NCBI GenBank assembly: GCA_011319805.1
Contig: SJRY01000114.1
Coordinates: forward strand, 1 to 26,587
Origin: Macrocybe gigantea
Taxonomy: Eukaryota; Basidiomycota; Agaricomycetes; Agaricales; Callistosporiaceae
Reading direction: 5' to 3'
Length of the DNA: 26,587 bases
In this document: positions 10,488-18,469 of the stretch, piece by piece
Numbering within the stretch: position 1 is the first letter of the stretch
Layout: each line of letters begins with the position of its first letter
Position numbers and translations under genes: made by a program
Notes under the pieces: generated by a model
What the model was told of the DNA's origin: nothing
Seen by the model: the letters and a program-made list of their open reading frames with translations, nothing else
Databases searched by the model: none

Positions 10488-10602
10488 GATTGCTTGGACG
10501 TTCGAGAGCAGGTGCTGACTAAGCTATGTCTGGAAGAAAGTTGAAGCACGTGTGCCAAGCCAGTTAAAAAAATAATTAAAAGTATCCATTTTATCTGCGA
10601 CC
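10488..10602. promoter_or_regulatory. Bidirectional promoter, amidohydrolase / PCT1
   Basis: Only 115 bp separate the two divergent start codons. An A-rich tract (about 10565-10580) lies just upstream of the PCT1 ATG. There is no clear TATA box for either side. The call is by orientation. Confidence 0.4.
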
Positions 10603-12182
10603 ATGTCTGTGGAGGCCCCGCGCAAGATGCTGCACAGTAAGCGCTCGTTTGGAAAGTATCCAAAGGGCGTCGACTCCCCAGCCTACGATGCGTGAGTCGT
10701 CCAGCACACTCCGCCCATCTCTCTATCTTATCTCTCCTCTTTGCCCGCAGATCAGAGGAGGACAACGACCCTCTCACCGACGATGCCGCCTCAGCCATGT
10801 CCATACCCGTCATCGTGCCGCGCCAGCAGCCCCCGCCGGCTGCAGGTCCCTCCGCTGTACCATCCAGCGGACTTCCGTCCCGCGTGCACACCCGACCGTC
10901 CTTCACTTCGCGCCCAAAGCATCACCTCGCCGCCAGCTTCTTATCAGATTCGGACGGCGTCGACTCGCCCACATACGACGGCGACGTCGAGTCAAGCGCC
11001 ACTGCAGGCGCGGACACGCAGTCCTTCAAGGTGTCGCACCATCCGACGTCATCCACTTCCACGCTTGGCACACCAGTGACGCCCAACTTCCCCGCGCTCT
11101 CGACGCAATCCACGCCCGAAAACGGCAATGACGACCACGATGCGGGCTATGTAGGAGATGAAAACCTGCGGGGTGTCGTGCCAGTTCCGGCACGCTCACT
11201 GTCCACGTCGTCTGCGGGATGGCCAGCGGAGCCGTCATCAGCGACGCTGGCATTGACTGGGGTCAATACGCGGGAGCTCACCATCGAGGAGATCCAGGCT
11301 TTTGTTCGGAGAGCCATAGAGGGTGAGCCGTGGCGCCCGTACAAGATCAACAAGCCGCCAACAGATCGCCCAGTGCGCATATACGCAGACGGTGATTGTT
11401 TTCTTTTTTTTTTTTTGTTAGCTGCTCGGCAGTACGTCACTGACATTGGAAATCACATGATTAGGGGTGTATGATCTCTTCCATTTTGGGAAAGTGTCCC
11501 TATGTTCTATTATCGCTGTCCACTAACCGTCTTTTTACAGGCATGCACTGCAGCTGCGTCAGGCAAAGTTGTCTTTTCCATCAGTATATTTGCTCGTCGG
11601 TGTCAACACTGACGAGGACGTCAAGGCACACAAAGCTCAAGGTATCATGCCGCATGCAGAGAGGTTCGTCTAACAACCAATGCACGTTGATGTCTTCAGC
11701 TGATATCCAGACAGAGTAGAATCTGTGCGGCATTGTAAATGGGTAGATGAAGTCGTGCTAGAGGCACCATGGGTAATCAATGAAGCTTTTCTTCAAAAAT
11801 ATCACATCGACTATGTCGCCCACGACGAGAGTCCTTATGCTAGCGCAGGTTCAGATGACGTCTATGGATACGTGAAGAGTCAAGGTTTGGATGCATACTT
11901 CCCATTGCCACTATTATTCCGTTCTTACGCTTTTCTATCACAGGCAAATTCCTTCCCACCCGCCGCACAGCGGGCATTTCGACCTCGGACCTCCTCGAGC
12001 GTATCGTGTCTGGCTACCGGAAACGCGATTTCGACGACAAGCTCACCAAGATGGGCCACGCGGAGCTGAGAGCGGAAGGTTCCGACTACGACAGCCTGAA
12101 CAGCAGCAGGCAGGCGAGCAGGCGAGTCAGTCGGAGTGCAAGCGTGCAGGACAACCTGGGAAAAATTGATCAGAATCAATAA
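10603..12182 (+). CDS. PCT1: Choline-phosphate cytidylyltransferase (CTP:phosphocholine)
   Basis: Rate-limiting enzyme of the CDP-choline branch of phosphatidylcholine synthesis (EC 2.7.7.15), CTP plus phosphocholine to CDP-choline, at nuclear and ER membranes. Exons 10603-10691, 10751-11391, 11465-11489, 11541-11663, 11715-11884 and 11944-12182 total 1287 nt, 428 residues in phase. A Ser/Thr/Pro-rich N-terminal region of about 200 residues precedes the nucleotidyltransferase domain. The domain has [20 protein letters not shown] (HxGH motif, interrupted by intron 3), then [22 protein letters not shown] and [12 protein letters not shown], the RTxGISTS signature. The tail is short and polar. 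Intron 3 lacks a GT donor at the only position that keeps the HFGH motif in phase (sequence GGGAAAGTG at about 11488); one missing T would restore GGGTAAAGTG. Confidence 0.93.
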
Positions 12183-12551
12183 GTTATTGTCTTTTCGCTC
12201 TACGTGCTATCGTATCTTCGTAGAATCTTGTTTTTCCGTCACCGAAGTGGATCATTATACCGTAGGCTACACCAAATTCATGTCCAAGTGCATCGTGTAT
12301 ACTGCACTTCCGTCTCCCAGCAATGCCGATACACATCCTAAGGGAGCAGATTATCCGGAACCTGGCAACTCAAACTCGAGATGGAGAAACCCAGAAATCA
12401 CATTAAAAGAATGTGGGGTTGCACAGACAAGATCGCAGGATAAAGTAAGGGTATACGATAAAGCAGTGCACTGCTGGTCAAGTGGTATAGACAATTCCTC
12501 CAATCACTGAGTCCCAACAGCCAAAAACGCACGACGCTAGCGACGAAACCC
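12183..12551. other. Intergenic: convergent 3' ends of PCT1 and hydrophobin 2
   Basis: 369 bp containing the 3' regions of the two converging genes. ORFs here are short and unbiased. Nothing else seen. Confidence 0.45.
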
Positions 12552-13007
12552 TTAGAGGGTGACGTCGACGGGAGTGCAACCAATAGCGACGAGGCCGGCT
12601 GATATCATGATAGTGAGACGCAATGGAACCAAGTACATTGCAATGATTACTCACCCTGCTTGACGTCCTTGCAGCACAGGGGCTTGGACGAGCTATCGGA
12701 AGACAGAAGCGATCAACTCATCGAAAACGAGAATGGAAGAACACAGAAAGGAATGGACGCACCAGTTAGCGCCACTGCCGAGACCGATGACGGTGATCGG
12801 GGTGCACTGCAGGCCGACTTGCGCAGTCACGTCCTGGACGTTGACACCAAGGAGCGCGTGGAGGATCGCTGCAGCAGCGTTGTCGGACTCGAAGGTCTGC
12901 TGGCAGCACTGGATAGGTGCGGTGTTGCAGGTGCTGTCCATGGGCGCAGCCTGGACGACGGCGAAGGAAGCAACGGCCGCAGCGAGGATGGCGAGTTTGG
13001 AGAACAT
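12552..13007 (-). CDS. Class I hydrophobin 2
   Basis: Secreted class I hydrophobin, intact. Exons 13007-12763 (245 nt), 12692-12655 (38 nt) and 12598-12552 (47 nt) sum to 330 nt, 109 residues. The signal peptide reads MFSKLAILAAAVASFAVVQA. Eight cysteines occur in order: TCNTAPIQCCQ, LQCTPITVIG, the intron-split Cys after GSGAN, KPLCCKDV and IGCTPVDVTL. Introns are GTGCGT...TAG and GTGAGT...CAG. It is the closest relative in this window of hydrophobin 3, which lies 0.9 kb upstream in the same orientation with identical lengths for exons 2 and 3 (38 and 47 nt), so the two are a tandem duplication. A TATA box lies 114 bp upstream of the ATG. Confidence 0.93.
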
Positions 13008-13120
13008 GGCTGGTGCAGAAGTTTAAAGAGTGCGAAGGGAGGGTTGCAAAAGAGAGTGGTGCTGGTTGGCTGAGAGCAAGTGAGTTGCGAGGATGGGAAG
13101 GACAAAAGGGACAGGTCGGG

Positions 13121-13128
13121 CTTTTATA
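13121..13128 (-). promoter_or_regulatory. TATA box of hydrophobin 2
   Basis: TATAAAAG on the minus strand, 114 bp upstream of the hydrophobin 2 start codon. The same octamer occurs ahead of hydrophobin 3. Confidence 0.7.
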
Positions 13129-13903
13129 GTCCTCGCAGGTCGCATCCGTGTTTCGCGCTGTTTTTGCCTCGAGTCTCGTGCGGAGGACAGCCGGAATGGT
13201 AAATTATTGCTAGGCCAAAAATTTTGGCTGCTTCCCTCCGCGCGCTCATGTCATCCGGGGAAGCGAAAAACGCACCAGAACCGAAGATATGACAGATGAC
13301 AGGGCCTAATAGAGTAACCAGGGCTCGAAGCTGCGAAACGCATTAGGACCCAGAAGCTCCCGAAGTTGCGTTCTGGCGCTGTTCATTGACTCTGCCAGCA
13401 TGTTCCGATGGCCGAATACCGGCGTCCATCATTGTGCCCTCGCCCTTACGGCTCTTCTTGATACATTTAGTTCATGTATGTCTTGATTTCGTGAATTTCG
13501 GCTCGGCGACAATAGAGTCCCATTCCGTCAGTCGGAAGAGATCGGAAACAGAACAGACATACAATCCTAATACAGCAGAGCATGGAAGAATGCGACGTCC
13601 TGCTCGAGTGAGGATCGACAAAAGGAATGTGATCGAGCTGCATGTCTAAAGTTGTGTGACATTTTGTTGGTCCACTTTCGATACCGCTGACAAAGCAGCA
13701 ATGACGCCCAATCTGGAAATCATTGTGGCATGGACATGAGCCGAGTTCTAACTTCTTCACAACCTGGAAATTAGTTGGACATCCGAAGAAAACAGATGGA
13801 TCGTGATAGAATTAGAGGATTCATAACGAAATGCGTGACAATTGTTTTGCTACCCTACCTAACCCAGAGTCCGAAAATCTATCCCAAGATTGCATGACGA
13901 AAT
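13129..13903. other. Intergenic: hydrophobin 2 upstream and hydrophobin 3 downstream region
   Basis: 775 bp between the tandem hydrophobins. The left part is the distal promoter of hydrophobin 2 and carries a palindromic element at 13213-13231. ORFs at 13386-13649 (+) and 13467-13760 (-) overlap each other, lack domains and are not credible genes. Confidence 0.4.
13213..13231. repeat. Palindromic 19-mer, copy 1
   Basis: The sequence GGCCAAAAATTTTGGCTGC contains a 7-bp inverted repeat, GCCAAAA and TTTTGGC, around one A/T base. A copy differing by one central base is at 20838-20856, and a half match is at 4772-4783. It could be a regulatory palindrome or the trace of a small inverted-repeat element. 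Confidence 0.5.
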
Positions 13904-14343
13904 TTACAGAGTAACATCAATCGGAGTACAGCCAATGGCAATGGCACCATCTGAGAATAACGTCAGCGCCAAACAAGAACCATGAAAAAATGAAAGGCAA
14001 ATATCTTGTCTTATGTTGGTGGATATCCTTGCAGCACAAGGGTTTAGAGGCGCTAGGAAAGAGTCAGCTGGTAGTTTCCAAATATAGAAAACAGCAATCC
14101 TTACCAGTTGGCACCGCTTCCGATGCCAATGATGGTGACGGGGCTGCAGTTCAAGCCAATCTGGCCAGTAATGTCCTGAACACTGACACTGATGAGGGTC
14201 TTAATAATGGCAGCGGCGGCAGCAGATTGCGAGTCGGCGGTGCTCTGGCAGCACTGGATGGGGGCAGTGTTGCAAGTGGGCTCACCACCGGCAGCAACAG
14301 AGAGGGCGAGAGATGCAACGAAGAGGACGGCAGCCTTGAATAT
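13904..14343 (-). pseudogene. Class I hydrophobin 3, start codon and splice donor lost
   Basis: Exon-by-exon this matches hydrophobin 2: 14343-14105 (239 nt), 14052-14015 (38 nt) and 13950-13904 (47 nt), total 324 nt or 108 codons without an internal stop. The signal peptide region (FKAAVLFVASLALSVAAGG) and all eight cysteines remain (TCNTAPIQCCQ, LNCSPVTIIG, split Cys, KPLCCKD, IGCTPIDVTL). Two elements are broken. The codon where ATG must stand (14343-14341) is ATA, with an in-frame stop upstream and no other ATG. The intron 2 donor, at the boundary fixed by the 38-nt exon, reads ATAAGA instead of GTAAGA (14014-14013). Its TATA box is intact. A non-AUG start is conceivable, but the second lesion argues for a recent pseudogene. 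Confidence 0.8.
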
Positions 14344-15208
14344 AGTGATGTCTTTGAGTAAAGGGTGGATAGATGTCCAGAAGATGGGTGGTAGACTGGA
14401 GACCTATGCTAGAGACAGGACATCTTTTATACCTGCAGCGCAACTCAGTCAATTTTCTTTTTTTCCATTGAAGTCCATGAGGCTGTTCAAGACTTTTGTT
14501 TGGAAGAGGCAAAGCAAGCGCTGGGAGGGTCGCAGTGGCATTGGGGGCTGCCACAGTCTGCCATATCAGGTAAGTCTGACAATTTACGCATGAGCCTAGG
14601 GCCTAAAAGTTGCTGACACCTCAGTGCAAACATTGCACCTTGGCCTAATCAGCCCTAGTCTGCCTTGGCATCTCTATTTGTTTGCTAGTCACGGCATGGT
14701 CCCTTCCAGCACGATGCGAAAATTGGTGTGGGGTCAGATTTGTGTCCCTGGGGCTGCCTTTTGATTCAACCAACAGAACAGGGCATCGGGATGCTTGAGA
14801 CTCTCCTTAGAAATTTTCAGCTCTCCATGGATTTCACAAACTCAAGCATCAGGTTCTTACATTATGCCGTTACACTCTCGTATTTTGTATTTTTGACAGA
14901 TCTTCTAGATAGCCCTGGCAAATTGATTTCACAGGACAGAAAAAAGAGCAACATGGCTCATGGATGGCGCTAACATGCTGATGGCGCTAAATTGACACCA
15001 GCAAATCAGATTGCAGAGTTGGTAGTTGAGTCAACTTATGAATGTGCTTCTGGATCCATTATGAATACCATCCGTTGCCAAGCTTTGTGAATTCAACGTG
15101 CTGCACACCACTCTGTTACATGCTCTAAGCCACAAAAAGGACACCACAGACCACAGGACATTACAATACAATGGGTTCATCCCAATGGTTGACTTCCCTT
15201 TCAACGAC
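14344..15208. other. Intergenic: hydrophobin 3 upstream and GH31 downstream region
   Basis: About 0.86 kb without a supported gene. The right half is AT-richer than the housekeeping regions. An 11-bp direct repeat, GATGGCGCTAA, occurs at 14963 and 14980. No domain-bearing ORF was found on either strand. Confidence 0.4.
14424..14431 (-). promoter_or_regulatory. TATA box of the hydrophobin 3 pseudogene
   Basis: TATAAAAG on the minus strand, about 81 bp upstream of the lost start position. Retention of the core promoter suggests that inactivation is recent. Confidence 0.55.
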
Positions 15209-18145
15209 TTATCTGTTGGTGTCCGCCTTTACTATCTTGCACTGTCCTTTCAATTTGCCACTGCCTAAGAGGCTCAGAGTTAATTGTTGGTCATTTCCTT
15301 CCACAGCAATGATGGCAGTAGTGTCACCGGGTCTGGAGCTATCTGGTATTTCAATCTGGAAATCCATGTGTTCCGCAGTGGCATTGAGCAAGATTGTCAC
15401 ATTCTCAGTATAATCGTATGCAGGCTGATTTCTTGCGTTCCCCACAGGAGCCTTTCCCTGGACAATTGCACTACCTGGTCGAAGCAAAACTGGGAGACTG
15501 TGAAAGTCATGTGTTTCCGTGACAAATCCCAGGCCTTTGCAGATTCTCCCATCCAAGATCCCATTCCATGTGCCCTCTGGGACATAATACTGCACCGTGC
15601 CTTCCTCGTTGAACACTGGAACAATGAGCAAGTTCGGTCTGAGCATGTACTGGGTGTCAATGGTCCAGACATAAGGATCTTGCAGGAACTCCACAAAAAG
15701 AGGACACATCATGGCGATTCCCGTCTTGTGCGTTTCTATTGCAGTCGAATATAGGTATGGCATGAGCGATAATTTGAGGTTAATAAATTTCTTCAGAACA
15801 GAGTCTGCCTTGCCAGATTCATCGATAAGCCAAGGAACCTAGGTGCCCTTGTTAGCTGTGACACCATTCCCGCTGCAATTGTTTTCACTTGCCCTATAAC
15901 TTCCGCTTCCATGAAGTCTTGTGTGGCTTGAAAGGGAACCGAAGGCAAACCAACACTTGTAGAGAGCTGGGTCAGGTTTCCCCTCAAATCCACCTTATTG
16001 CCATTGAGAGATCCATTTTCACCTTTATCAATACCCCTGAGCTTACCTATATCATCTGGAACAAATCAATCTTAGTGCATGGCAAAGCAGAAAGATGAAC
16101 TTACATGCCCAAAACCCAAACCCACAAAGCCCAAGACTCAGCCCGCCTCGCAGAGTTTCTGCCATTGCCTCAAACGTTGACATAGAATCTCCTCCCCAAT
16201 GTACGGGGAAGCGTTGACTGCCCGCTGTTGCCAAACGTGCAAAAATGATGGCATGATTCTTGCCCAACCGTCTCTCAATCACCTCGAACATTACTTTGTT
16301 GTACAAGAATGAGTAATAATTGTGCATTTTGTCCATGTTAGAGTTATCATAGTAGACAGTATTCCCAGTTGGAATATGCTCACCAAAGTCAGTCTGTAGA
16401 AAATAAAGGTAATAACCTCTTTGCTAGAACAGCAAGGTCAGACCTCACCTTGAAGCAGTCAACCCCCAAGTCAATAAGAGCTTCGAGCTTCGACTGATAC
16501 CATTTGCATGCATCAGGATTAGTAAAATCGACAAAAGCCATGCCCGCTTGCTGCAAAAAGTTGAGTTGTGTGCACAGGGAGGCACAAGACAAGAAATGTA
16601 ACTGACCCAGAAATCATACTGCCAGACACTCCCGTCTACCTTTTTAATGAAATAGCCTCTCTCGGTGCCTTCGTCGAATATATTGCTTTCTTGGGCAATA
16701 TAAGGATTGATCCATACAGAAACCTGAAAAGGTATCCCAGATGAGTGATAGTTTTATAACATGAAGTCAAAACGTACTTTGTAGCCCTTCTCCTTCAAAT
16801 GACAAAGTTGCCCAGCTGCATCGGGGAAGAAGTCTTGATCAAACTCATACTCACACCAATGGAAACCTCTCTGCCAAAAGCAATCGAAATGGAACACTTC
16901 AATGGCAATTTCACGACTCTTCATTCCATCAAGAAACTTGTTGATAGTCTTTTCATCGTAACTCATCGTGAAAGATGTGGAGAGCCAGAGCCCAAATGAC
17001 CAGGGAGGCGGTAGAGCCGGGTGGCCTGTGAGAAGTGTGTATCACTGGATGACAGCTGCAGGAGTTGGTCCATGTATGATATAAGCAGACAAGGACTCAT
17101 ATGGAACTGCAATATTCACGCGAGTTGTACCTGAAAGAAAAAAGGTCAAGAATGCCATTGGCCAAAGTTAAGGATTGATGGAGTCTCACGTTCGCTTTGT
17201 ACCTCAAATGAAACAAAGCCAGGACATGGGATGAAAATCCCATAGCCACGGGAGCTGATGAAAAAAGGAACGTTTTTGTAAGTCAACTCCGACGATGTCC
17301 CACTATCTTCATTCCACATCTCCACAGACTAAGGCATAGTTTTCAAAGCACCGTCAATCATGCGATTCGGGAAATACATGGAAGGGGATCTACCTGGCCA
17401 TTTTTGATAAAAGGCCCAAATCATTCTCCCAGTCCATATATCTTCTCTCCGATGGAAAGCTGGAACTGCATCGTGAACCATCGTTCTCCCTTGTCAGGAT
17501 CAGAGAGTGAAAGGTACGGGTGAGTAGCATTTGTGTTCTTCTTGATATATCCAATAGAATGCCATCCCAGTTTTGTCAGCAGGACATCTTCAGATCGAGC
17601 AACACTGGTCGGATTCTTGACACCAGGAGCAAGGATGTCAATGTTGAAGGACGACGGCCGAGTGTCGATGATGGCCGAAAGAGTATTTGTGCAGATTTCC
17701 AATGTCTTATCAGTCTTGCTGGTCTTCAACCCATCATCTCATAGAGAAATCTAAGCCAGAGTCGAGCTTATGAGATGTTTCGCGAATTGACATTGCTGAC
17801 ACTGACTAGGTCATTGTAGTGGATATCAGGAAATAATTCATAGTTTGGCCCCTGAAGAGTTTTTCGCTGGGCTTTCCAGTGAGTCACTGTTAGAAGAAGC
17901 ATATCTTTGAAGGGAGAAGAGCATTCAATGGTGATTGTGGGTGTATTTAGAGTATCGCCAGGATGATTTACGTGCTTTGATGTCTGTACCGACAAATGGT
18001 AAGCGATTGAAGGACTATCAAGCAAGATATAGCATACCGCAACACAGCGGATGTTTTTCTCAAAGGCTTCAGCCTTAATTGCTTCTACCGCCCAGTCGAT
18101 GATGACACCATCAGAGTTCCACCACATTCCTCGGGAAAACTTCAT
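15209..18145 (-). pseudogene. GH31 alpha-xylosidase (YicI-like), two in-frame stops
   Basis: Family enzymes release alpha-linked xylose from xyloglucan oligosaccharides. The reading starts at ATG 18145 (MKFSRGMWWNSDGVIIDWAV) and ends with a stop at 15209. Recognisable blocks in order: IYGLGE-stop-FGPFIKNGQ, EMWNEDSGTSSELTYKN, GPTPAAVIQ-stop-YTLLTG, PPPWSFGLWLSTSFT, VFHFDCFWQRGFHWCE, SVWINPYIAQE, FVDFTNPDACKWY, GVDCFKTDFGEHIP (nucleophile Asp at 16390-16388), FPVHWGGDS (acid/base Asp at 16189-16187), GFGFWA-YDIGGF and MLRPNLLIVPVF. The stops at 17423-17421 and 17044-17042 are TGA where the family has Arg (ERF, DRYT in E. coli YicI), fitting CGA to TGA. Further changes: Ser to Leu (TTG, 16234), His to Tyr in HDIGG (16105) and Arg to Cys in YKRW (15955). 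One intron is GC-AG (15892-15839); one exon is 9 nt (16055-16047). Only if both stops were sequencing errors would it be functional. Confidence 0.85.
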
Positions 18146-18469
18146 GGCTGAGGGATAGGACTTGGTTAGGACAAGAGGTCTCAGAATCTGGACACTTCAA
18201 TGGTTGCGTTGAAGAATGACGATATCCATCTCATCTACTCCTTCGACCACTCGTTCTGAAATGTCAGTTCACGGTCCGTTCGGTCCGTTATAAGAAACAT
18301 GGTAGATCATGCAACCTTTTGACCTGTCTTATCTCGAATAGAAGCACAGATCAGAACTTAGAAGATTTCAATGAGCGACATTTTACCAGACCTTAACCGG
18401 CCTTCAGATTGCATCGTCTTCTACTAACTGGCCTTGGTTTATGACCCACACTTGCTGAGTGTCCACACC
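18146..18469. promoter_or_regulatory. Divergent promoter, alpha-xylosidase / sugar transporter
   Basis: About 320 bp between the two divergent starts. Near the middle are two tandem CGGTCCGTT units (18272-18289) directly followed by TTATAAG, a possible TATA element. The arrangement suggests that both genes responded to one regulator. Confidence 0.55.
18272..18289. promoter_or_regulatory. Tandem CGG-N1-CCG sites, candidate zinc-cluster regulator binding
   Basis: Two perfect head-to-tail copies of the 9-mer CGGTCCGTT. Each contains CGG and CCG separated by one base, an everted or inverted half-site layout used by fungal Zn2Cys6 regulators. The location between two sugar-utilisation genes makes a binding role plausible, but no factor is encoded in the window. 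Confidence 0.45.

Noticed and set aside
12660..13073. 137-codon plus-strand ORF
   Set aside because: Antisense of hydrophobin 2 exons; no domain, and it crosses both hydrophobin introns.
13990..14361. 123-codon plus-strand ORF
   Set aside because: Antisense of the hydrophobin 3 pseudogene, open only because of the codon bias on the other strand.
14963..14990. 11-bp direct repeat GATGGCGCTAA
   Set aside because: Short, only two copies, and no associated inverted repeats or ORF; likely chance.
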